Assembly: GCA_964529005.1 (NCBI GenBank)
Contig: CAZGUH010000001.1
Location: 206,994-270,993 of the forward strand
Length of the DNA: 64,000 nucleotides
Direction of reading: 5' to 3'
DNA from: CAZGUH01 sp964529005
GTDB taxonomy: Bacteria > Actinomycetota > Acidimicrobiia > Acidimicrobiales > Ilumatobacteraceae
A model generated the notes under the pieces. That model had not been told where the DNA came from. It saw nothing but the letters and a program-made list of their open reading frames with translations, and did not search any database. Position numbers and translations under genes: made by a program. Below are positions 54,964-61,158 of this stretch, piece by piece; the stretch's first letter is position 1, and each line of letters opens with the position of its first letter.

Positions 54964-56295
54964 GTGAGCTCACCCTACGAAGAAGCGCTCGGCGCCACCC
55001 TGATCGAGCGCACCCGCCGGGAGCGCATCGTCCTCGTGGGCGTGACGTTGCCGGGTCACACCGACGAGGAGACCGAGGCCGCGCTCGACGAGCTCGCCCT
55101 GCTGATCGACACCGCAGGCGCCGACGAGGCAGCGCGCCTGGTGCAGAAACGTGACCATCCCGACCACACGTGGTTCCTCGGCAAGGGCAAGGCGGAAGAG
55201 CTGCGCGAGCTGTGCCTCGCGGTCGATGCGGACACGGTCGTGTTCGACAACGCCCTCAGCCCGGCGCAGCAATACAACCTCGAGAAGCTGCTCGGGCGCA
55301 CTGCGATCGACCGCACCGCGGTGATCCTCGACATCTTCGCTCAGAACGCGCACACCCTCGAGGGCAAGGCCCAAGTCGAGCTCGCCCTGCTGCGCTACCG
55401 GCTGCCGCGGCTGCGTCGCGGCGCGACGGCTCGATTGTCGCAGCAGCGCGGCGGCGTCGGCACCCGGTTCGGCGCCGGCGAGTCGAAACTCGAAGTCGAC
55501 CGTCGCCGCATCCTCACCCGCATCAGCCGGTTGGAGGGCGAGATCGCCGAGCTGCACCGCACTCGCCAGCTGCAACGCAAGAGCCGCGCCCGCAGCGGGC
55601 TGGCGGGCGTGACGATCGTCGGGTACACGAACGCCGGCAAGAGCACCTTGCTCAACCGGCTGACGCAGGCGGGCGTCCTGGTCGAGGACCGGCTGTTCGC
55701 GACGCTCGACCCCACGACCCGCCGGCTCTCGCTGCCCGGAGGTGAGCCGGTGTTGCTCACCGACACGGTCGGGTTCGTCCGGCGGTTGCCGCACGGTCTC
55801 GTCGAGGCGTTCAAGAGCACGCTCGACGTGGCCAGCTCGGCCGACATGCTGGTCCACGTCGTCGACGCCAGCGCCGCCGATCCCGAGGGCCAGATCGCAG
55901 CCGTGCGCACGGTCCTCGGTGAGATCGACGCCCTCGCTGTGCCCGAGCTTCTGGTGTTCAACAAGGCCGACGTCGCCCCCTCCGCCGCCGTGGACCTGCG
56001 CCACCGCCACGAGGGATCGGTGGCGATCAGCGCCGTGACCGGTGAGGGCATCGACGTCTTCCTCCAGACCCTTGCGGACCGCATGCGCGCGTTGGCGACG
56101 GTCGTCGAGCTGCTGATCCCGTACGACCGGGGCGACGTCCTCGCCTCCGTCCACCGCGAGGGCGAGGTCGTCTCGACGAGCGACGAGCCGCACGGCCTGC
56201 GCGTCCGCGCCCGGTTGTCCGACGCCTCGGCAGGACGCCTCAGCGACTTCGTGGCGCCGCAGGAGCCGGCCGTGTCGGGCACGATGGCGAGGTGA
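54964..56295 (+). CDS. hflX: GTPase HflX
   Basis: 443 aa. N-terminal HflX domain (DHTWFLGKGKAEEL, FDNALSPAQQYNLE), coiled helical region, then a G domain with GYTNAGKST, DTVGFVRRLPH and NKAD. It splits stalled ribosomes under stress. GTG start. dapC overlaps by a GTGA. Confidence 0.95.
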   Translation: MSSPYEEALGATLIERTRRERIVLVGVTLPGHTDEETEAALDELALLIDTAGADEAARLVQKRDHPDHTWFLGKGKAEELRELCLAVDADTVVFDNALSPAQQYNLEKLLGRTAIDRTAVILDIFAQNAHTLEGKAQVELALLRYRLPRLRRGATARLSQQRGGVGTRFGAGESKLEVDRRRILTRISRLEGEIAELHRTRQLQRKSRARSGLAGVTIVGYTNAGKSTLLNRLTQAGVLVEDRLFATLDPTTRRLSLPGGEPVLLTDTVGFVRRLPHGLVEAFKSTLDVASSADMLVHVVDASAADPEGQIAAVRTVLGEIDALAVPELLVFNKADVAPSAAVDLRHRHEGSVAISAVTGEGIDVFLQTLADRMRALATVVELLIPYDRGDVLASVHREGEVVSTSDEPHGLRVRARLSDASAGRLSDFVAPQEPAVSGTMAR

Positions 56296-57434
56296 CGGCC
56301 TCCGACACGACACCGCCCGAGAACGCTTCGCCGGGCTTCGTTCCACCGCCATATCCCTTCGACCGCCTCGACCGGCTCGCCGCGATCGCCGACGCGCATC
56401 CTGGCGGGGTCGTCGACCTCTCCGTCGGAACTCCCTGCGACCCTCCGCCCGACGCGGTCGTGGCGGCTCTTTCCCGCTCCGGCGCCGAGCGCGGATATCC
56501 GCCGAGCATCGGAACGGTCGCCTTGCGCACTGCGATGCAGGCGTGGATGCGGCGCCGCTTCGACGTCGACGTGCCGATCACACGGATCGGCGCCTGCATC
56601 GGCACGAAGGAGCTCGTCGCCACGACACCGCACTGGCTCCGCTTGCGCACACCCGACCGAGACACGGTGTTGTATCCGGCGGTGTCATATCCGACCTACG
56701 AGATGGGCGCGACCCTTGCGGGCTGCCGCGCCGCGCCGGTGCCGCCGAGCGCAGGCGGGGGTCTCGACTTGGGGGCGATCTCGGCCGACGACGCTGCACG
56801 CGCGTTGCTGCTGTGGGTCAACAGCCCGAGCAACCCGACGGGGGCGCTCGACGATCTCGAGGCCGCGGCGGCGTGGGGTCGACGTCACGGGGTGCCGGTG
56901 TTCAGCGACGAGTGCTACGCCGAGTTCACCTGGAACGGCCCCGCGCGCACGATCCTCGAATCGGGGCTCGACGGCGTGGTGGCGGTGCATTCGCTGTCGA
57001 AGCGGTCGAACCTGGCTGGGCTGCGCGTCGGCTTCTACGCGGGCGATGCCGACATCGTCCGCTACCTGCAAGAGGTGCGCAAGCACGTCGGTCTCCTCGT
57101 GCCGGGCCCAGCGCAGTCCGCCGCGATCGCCGCGCTCGACGACGACGAGCACGTCGCGGCGCAGCGTGCCCGCTACCGGTCCCGGCTCGAGCGCACGGCG
57201 GCGATCATCAGCGCATGGTCCGGCATCGACGTGGCGCTCCCTGCGGGCGGCTTCTACCTGTGGTTCGACGCTGCGGACGGTTGGGATTTCGCGGAGCGGC
57301 TCGCCCGCGACGGCGGCGCGCTGGTCAGCCCCGGAGACTTCTACGGAGCTGGCGGTGCGCAGAACGTCCGGGTTGCTGTGGTACAACCGGACGTCCGCAT
57401 CGAGCTCGTCGCACAACGTCTGAAGGTGGATTGA
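56292..57434 (+). CDS. dapC: Succinyldiaminopimelate aminotransferase (DapC-type)
   Basis: 380-aa class I aminotransferase with PLP lysine K237 in SLSKRSNLAG and NSPSNPTG at 177-184. The actinobacterial DapC group and the nearby dapF support a role in the succinylase route to DAP. GTG start overlaps the hflX stop. Confidence 0.85.
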   Translation: MTASDTTPPENASPGFVPPPYPFDRLDRLAAIADAHPGGVVDLSVGTPCDPPPDAVVAALSRSGAERGYPPSIGTVALRTAMQAWMRRRFDVDVPITRIGACIGTKELVATTPHWLRLRTPDRDTVLYPAVSYPTYEMGATLAGCRAAPVPPSAGGGLDLGAISADDAARALLLWVNSPSNPTGALDDLEAAAAWGRRHGVPVFSDECYAEFTWNGPARTILESGLDGVVAVHSLSKRSNLAGLRVGFYAGDADIVRYLQEVRKHVGLLVPGPAQSAAIAALDDDEHVAAQRARYRSRLERTAAIISAWSGIDVALPAGGFYLWFDAADGWDFAERLARDGGALVSPGDFYGAGGAQNVRVAVVQPDVRIELVAQRLKVD

Positions 57435-58232
57435 ATGTCGTACCAAGTACCGGCGGCGCAGCCGAGAGCGAAGGGGTCACGTCGCAAGGGTCTGCTGTTG
57501 CTGGGCATCGTCGTGCTCGTCGCAGGGTTGATCGGCGGGTTGGCGATCGTGGGCGTCGCCCAGTCCACCTATTCGGACGCGGTCGCCAACCTGGCTCGCG
57601 TGCCGGTGGGGTGCGAAACCGAGCTCGACGCCAGCGAGACGGCGTCGTTCGTCGTGTACGTGGAGACGAAAGGTGAGATCGGCGACCTCCGGGGCGACTG
57701 CGACAACGTCGGCACCGACTACGAGCGCGACGACGAGCCGGATGTCGACGTTGCGGTCTTCGAGGGCGACGACGAGATCGACATCGAGCGGTACGACGAC
57801 ACGAGCTACGACATCGACGGATTCGTCGGCACCGCGATCGGACGGGTGGAGCTGGAGGAGGGCACGACGTACACGGTGAGCGTCGAATCCGACGACACCG
57901 ACTTCGCGATCGCGTTCGGGCACGACCCGAAGGGCGATGCGGACAGCGCCTCAGCGATCGGTCTGATCGTCGCCGCCGCGGGTCTGCTGATCGGCATCGT
58001 CCTGATCATCCTCGGCTTGCGGCGCCGGCCAGCGCCTCCGAGCCCCGGAATCCCTGCGTTCACGCCGACGACGCCGGGCACGCCTGCATTCGGCACGCCC
58101 GATCCCACGGCGCCGATTCCGCCGGTGCCCGGTCCTGGCGTGCCGACGTTCACCCCGCCCGGCTCGCCGCCGCCGTTCGGAACGCCTCCCGCGCCGCCGG
58201 CAGGCTGGACGCCGCCGCCACCCGGCCCGTGA
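57435..58232 (+). CDS. Membrane protein with acidic ectodomain and Pro-rich tail
   Basis: 265 aa. Membrane span at about 19-44, an acidic beta-rich external region (DVDVAVFEGDDEIDIERYDD), a second span near 175-197, then a 65-residue Pro/Thr/Gly cytoplasmic tail. Unknown function. It starts directly after dapC with no gap. Confidence 0.75.
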   Translation: MSYQVPAAQPRAKGSRRKGLLLLGIVVLVAGLIGGLAIVGVAQSTYSDAVANLARVPVGCETELDASETASFVVYVETKGEIGDLRGDCDNVGTDYERDDEPDVDVAVFEGDDEIDIERYDDTSYDIDGFVGTAIGRVELEEGTTYTVSVESDDTDFAIAFGHDPKGDADSASAIGLIVAAAGLLIGIVLIILGLRRRPAPPSPGIPAFTPTTPGTPAFGTPDPTAPIPPVPGPGVPTFTPPGSPPPFGTPPAPPAGWTPPPPGP

Positions 58233-58233
58233 T

Positions 58234-58902
58234 TCAGAGCCGCCGCATCACCGTGACGACCCGCCCGTAAATCTGCACCTCATCGGGGGCGAACACCATC
58301 GGTGACAGGCGAGCGTTGGCCGGCACCAACGTGATGGTGTCGCCGGTGCGTTGGAACGTCTTCACGGTCGCTTCTTCGCCGGGGATGCCGGCCACGACCA
58401 CGTCGCCGTTCTCGGCCGTGCTCTGCTGCGTGGCGATGACGTAATCGCCGTTGAGGATGCCGGCGTCGATCATCGAGTCGCCGCGGACGCGCAACATGAA
58501 CACGTCGCCGTCGCCGGTGAAATCGGCGGGCACGGGAAGGAGCTCCTCGACGTTCTCCTGGGCCAGCACGTCGGTGCCCGCTGCGACGTCGCCGACGAGC
58601 GGCACGTGGCGGGCGGGGCGGCGCTCGAGGATGGCGCCGCTGCTGGGATCGAACCGGACTTCGATGGCGCGCGGCTTGGCCGAGTCGCGCCGGAGATAGC
58701 CGTGCTTCTGGAGCACGGCGAGGTGGGCGTGCACGGTGGAGGGGGAGCTGAGGCCTACCTCTTCACCGATCTCGCGGATCGACGGGGGATAGCCACGGTC
58801 ACGGGTCTGTCGCTCGACGAACTCGAGGATCTGCACCTGGCGCTTGCTGAGCACGCTCTCCAGGCTGCCGGGTGCGGGGGTGTCGATGCTGGTCTCGACC
58901 AT
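58234..58902 (-). CDS. lexA: SOS repressor LexA
   Basis: 222 aa. Winged-helix domain (about 18-85) with recognition helix SSPSTVHAHLAVLQKHGYL, cleavage site A108-G109, catalytic S143 (GDSMID) and K181 (ATVKTF). Leaderless: its -10 TACGTT ends 6 bases before the ATG. Divergent from the LysM gene. Confidence 0.97.
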   Translation of the reverse strand: MVETSIDTPAPGSLESVLSKRQVQILEFVERQTRDRGYPPSIREIGEEVGLSSPSTVHAHLAVLQKHGYLRRDSAKPRAIEVRFDPSSGAILERRPARHVPLVGDVAAGTDVLAQENVEELLPVPADFTGDGDVFMLRVRGDSMIDAGILNGDYVIATQQSTAENGDVVVAGIPGEEATVKTFQRTGDTITLVPANARLSPMVFAPDEVQIYGRVVTVMRRL

Positions 58903-58905
58903 GGA

Positions 58906-58925
58906 GCGAACGTACACGTGTTCGC
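58906..58925. promoter_or_regulatory. Palindrome over the lexA -10
   Basis: GCGAACGTACACGTGTTCGC has GAAC and GTTC half-sites like a LexA box but with 8 bases between them instead of 4. It covers the lexA -10 and transcription start. Confidence 0.6.
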
Positions 58926-58937
58926 CCCCGGTGTCAA
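58909..58937 (-). promoter_or_regulatory. lexA promoter
   Basis: On the minus strand, TTGACA (58937-58932), 17-base spacer, TACGTT (58914-58909), then 6 bases to the ATG: a near-consensus leaderless promoter. Confidence 0.8.
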
Positions 58938-58958
58938 ACATTGGTTCGGTCGAGCGGG

Positions 58959-58987
58959 TTGACATCGAACGGACGTTCCGCCAGACT
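58959..58987 (+). promoter_or_regulatory. Promoter of the SOS LysM gene
   Basis: TTGACA (58959-58964), 17-base spacer, CAGACT (58982-58987). The first LexA box fills the spacer; the other two follow the start site. Confidence 0.65.
58967..58978. promoter_or_regulatory. LexA operator 1
   Basis: GAACGGACGTTC, a GAAC-N4-GTTC box in the LysM-gene promoter spacer. Confidence 0.85.
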
Positions 58988-58990
58988 GGC

Positions 58991-59002
58991 GAACGCCTGT
59001 TC
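58991..59002. promoter_or_regulatory. LexA operator 2
   Basis: GAACGCCTGTTC, a GAAC-N4-GTTC box 24 bases after operator 1, just past the predicted transcription start of the LysM gene. Confidence 0.85.
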
Positions 59003-59005
59003 CCC

Positions 59006-59017
59006 GAACGGGCGTTC
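59006..59017. promoter_or_regulatory. LexA operator 3
   Basis: GAACGGGCGTTC, a GAAC-N4-GTTC box 15 bases after operator 2 and 22 bases before the LysM-gene ATG. Confidence 0.85.
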
Positions 59018-59038
59018 CCTGACCAGGAGGCCACCGAC

Positions 59039-59416
59039 ATGAGCGTTCGCACGGCATCGATCCCGCTGCCCGCAACCGCCGCGCCGCGCCGGTTGTCGGG
59101 CGAGGTGTACCGCCGCCGCCGGCGCACCGCCGTCTTGGTGGCGTCGTTGGTCATCGTGGGTTCCGTCCTGCTGGCGCGCGCGGCCAGCGTGGCCCTCGCG
59201 GACCGTGGTGGCGTCCCTGCCTCTGCTGCCACGGTCCGCACGGGCGAGGGCTTCACGCCGGCGGTCCCCACCTACATCGCGCAACCGGGCGACACTCTGT
59301 GGTCGATCGCGCAGCGGTTCCACGGTGGCGCCGCGCTCGACTGGTACGTCGACGAGCTCGTCGAGCTCAACGGATCGGCGTCGATCCAGGCAGGGCAGCA
59401 GATCATCCTGCCATGA
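59039..59416 (+). CDS. LysM membrane protein, probable SOS cell-division inhibitor (YneA/Rv2719c-like)
   Basis: 125 aa: basic N-terminus, one membrane span (about 30-52) and an external LysM domain (78-124, YIAQPGDTLWSIAQRF). The architecture, its position opposite lexA and its three LexA boxes match YneA of Bacillus and Rv2719c of mycobacteria, which delay division after DNA damage. Strong AGGAGG 8 bases before the ATG. nrdR follows after 21 bases. Confidence 0.85.
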   Translation: MSVRTASIPLPATAAPRRLSGEVYRRRRRTAVLVASLVIVGSVLLARAASVALADRGGVPASAATVRTGEGFTPAVPTYIAQPGDTLWSIAQRFHGGAALDWYVDELVELNGSASIQAGQQIILP

Positions 59417-59437
59417 GGCACCGCTAACCTCCGAGGC

Positions 59438-59902
59438 GTGCACTGTCCCTCGTGTCGCGCTGACGACACCAAGGTCATCGATTCGCGCCTCGCGGAGGAA
59501 GGCGCGGCGGTGCGGCGTCGGCGCTCGTGCGTCGCGTGCGGCTACCGCTTCACCACGTACGAACGCCTCGAGGAGGCTCCGTTGGTGGTCGTCAAGGCGC
59601 ACGGCGCACGCGAGCCGTTCGATCGAGCCAAGATCGTCGCCGGCGTCGTCGCTGCGTCGAAGGGCCGGCCGGTCGCCAGAGACGATGTCGAAGCCTTGGC
59701 CGAGGCGGTGGAAGACGAGATTCGTCTCGGGGGGCCGGAGGTGTCGAGCGCCCAGATCGGCCTTGCCGTGCTCGAGCGGCTGCGTGCCCTGGACGACGTC
59801 ACGTACCTGCGATTCGCGTCCGTGTACAAGAACTTCGACGCTGCCGCCGACTTCCATCGCGAGCTCGAGCTGATGCAGAAGCTCCAGAGCTCACCCGGCT
59901 GA
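59438..59902 (+). CDS. nrdR: Transcriptional repressor NrdR
   Basis: 154 aa. Zinc ribbon C3/C6/C31/C34 then an ATP-cone domain (about 46-136) that senses dATP/ATP and represses ribonucleotide reductase genes. GTG start 7 bases after TAACCT (59425-59430), so it also has its own promoter beside SOS read-through. Confidence 0.97.
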   Translation: MHCPSCRADDTKVIDSRLAEEGAAVRRRRSCVACGYRFTTYERLEEAPLVVVKAHGAREPFDRAKIVAGVVAASKGRPVARDDVEALAEAVEDEIRLGGPEVSSAQIGLAVLERLRALDDVTYLRFASVYKNFDAAADFHRELELMQKLQSSPG

Positions 59903-60604
59903 CGCGTCCGCCCGCAGCCATCGCGTGAACACGAAGCCCTCGTCGTCGATGGCCAGGTGCGACAAGGTCAGCCGCTGACCGATGGCCTCTGGCGTGGTCG
60001 CCAGGCGTGGCCCATCTCCTCCCGCGAGCATCGGCGAGGTCGTCACGTTCAGTTCGTCGACGAGTCCCGTGCGGATCAGGGCGCCGTTCAGCGAGGGGCC
60101 TCCTTCGACGTGGACGACGGCCGGATCGCCGGGGAGGCGGCGGATGGCGGCGGCGAGGTCGACCGTCGAGTGTCCGGCGTTCACGGCGTCCACGCCGGCG
60201 CGATCGATCTCGGCGCGCGCGGGGCTGTCCTCCGGCAGCACCAGGAACCCTGCGCCGCTGCGAAACAGCGGACCGTCCAGGTCCACGTTGCCGGTGCGCG
60301 TCACCACGCCGACACGCAGGCCTGCTCGCTTGGGCGGGCCGTACCCCTCGGCGCGTACCGTCCCGGCGCCGACGAGCACCACGTCGGCGCAGGCGCGCAG
60401 CGCCGCGAGCATCCGCTGGTCGGTCGGTCCGGACAGCGCGCCCGAGCGCCCGTCGATGACGGTCGATCCGTCGACGCTGGCGACCATGCAGATCTCGATC
60501 CATGGCGTCCCGCCGGGGTGACGCCGGCGCGGCGTGGCGCATGCCTCGTCGACGGTGATCTCCGCGGCCGGTCCGGGATGAAGGCGACGCATGCGGGCGA
60601 TCAT
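59891..60604 (-). CDS. RibD C-domain / dihydrofolate reductase-family oxidoreductase
   Basis: 237 aa, NADPH-dependent reductase fold: WIEICMVASVDGSTVIDGRSG, VVLVGAGTVRAEGYGPP, VVHVEGGPSLNGALIRTGLVDEL. Resembles the reductase half of RibD (riboflavin synthesis) without the deaminase half; substrate unknown. Its 3' end overlaps nrdR convergently by 12 bases. ATG 60604 or 60592. Confidence 0.88.
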   Translation of the reverse strand: MIARMRRLHPGPAAEITVDEACATPRRRHPGGTPWIEICMVASVDGSTVIDGRSGALSGPTDQRMLAALRACADVVLVGAGTVRAEGYGPPKRAGLRVGVVTRTGNVDLDGPLFRSGAGFLVLPEDSPARAEIDRAGVDAVNAGHSTVDLAAAIRRLPGDPAVVHVEGGPSLNGALIRTGLVDELNVTTSPMLAGGDGPRLATTPEAIGQRLTLSHLAIDDEGFVFTRWLRADASAG

Positions 60605-60681
60605 GGCATCCGGTCGGCCGGGTCGCGCTGTGGCGCGCGGGACCGCTCCTCGTGGTGATCTTGGCGGAGGGTGGGCAAAGG

Positions 60682-60690
60682 TGTGGACAA
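60682..60690 (-). promoter_or_regulatory. DnaA box
   Basis: TTGTCCACA on the minus strand, an exact match to the actinobacterial DnaA box. Confidence 0.6.
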
Positions 60691-60693
60691 CAG

Positions 60694-60716
60694 GTGGACG
60701 AACGCGTGTCGTCCAC
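60694..60716. repeat. 8-bp inverted repeat containing a second DnaA-like box
   Basis: GTGGACGA and TCGTCCAC are perfect inverted arms around a 7-base centre. The right arm extends to TCGTCCACA (60709-60717), one mismatch from a DnaA box. It lies about 90 bases upstream of the reductase gene ATG at 60604 and about 450 bases before nrdJ. Confidence 0.55.
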
Positions 60717-60986
60717 AGGCAACCCGTGGGCAATTCACACCGTTTTCCCTCTTCCTGCACACAGGCGGTCGCTCGTAACGTGCTCGTCGTATTGGCTGCG
60801 GTGCACGGCGCGGATGGCAAGTGGTGATCCGGGATGGGACGACGGACGCTCGCTTGGGGCAGGGCCCGGGACCTGCGACGTCGCACCGCAGCCACCATCG
60901 ACGAGATGTCGAGATGGTCGAACGGCGGAGACGCTCGGTGGCGGGCCGGAGCCGCCTCGTGGTGCCAGCCGGTTGTCGAGAGGCCA

Positions 60987-61016
60987 TTGACAGCTCTGTA
61001 ACTACAGTGTTGTAAT
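60987..61016 (+). promoter_or_regulatory. Candidate nrdJ promoter with overlapping palindromes
   Basis: TTGACA (60987-60992), 18-base spacer, TGTAAT (61011-61016). Two 12-base palindromes, CTGTAACTACAG and TACAGTGTTGTA, overlap each other in the spacer and -10. They could be an operator, for example for NrdR, but do not match a consensus closely. Confidence 0.45.
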
Positions 61017-61158
61017 CTGGTCTCTCCCCTAGAGCTAGTGGTTGCGGGGGACCCGAACGAGCTTCGCCCACCAGATGTAGTGGGTACGGGCCGACGACGG
61101 CGCTCGCCCTCGATGACCCGCCGACGATTCACCGATGACGACGAGAAACGGAGCACAC

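Larger units (their letters stand above)
60605..61158. other. Long regulatory region upstream of nrdJ
   Basis: 554 bases with no gene I can support. It holds two DnaA-box-like sequences inside an 8-bp inverted repeat (60682-60717) and a TTGACA-type promoter (60987-61016) overlapping two small palindromes. No cobalamin riboswitch B12 box was seen. Confidence 0.55.

Noticed and set aside
60682..60717. Chromosomal replication origin
   Set aside because: Only two DnaA-like boxes, no AT-rich unwinding stretch and no dnaA/dnaN nearby.
60605..61158. Cobalamin riboswitch before nrdJ
   Set aside because: Class II reductases often have one, but no B12-box or surrounding helices could be found.
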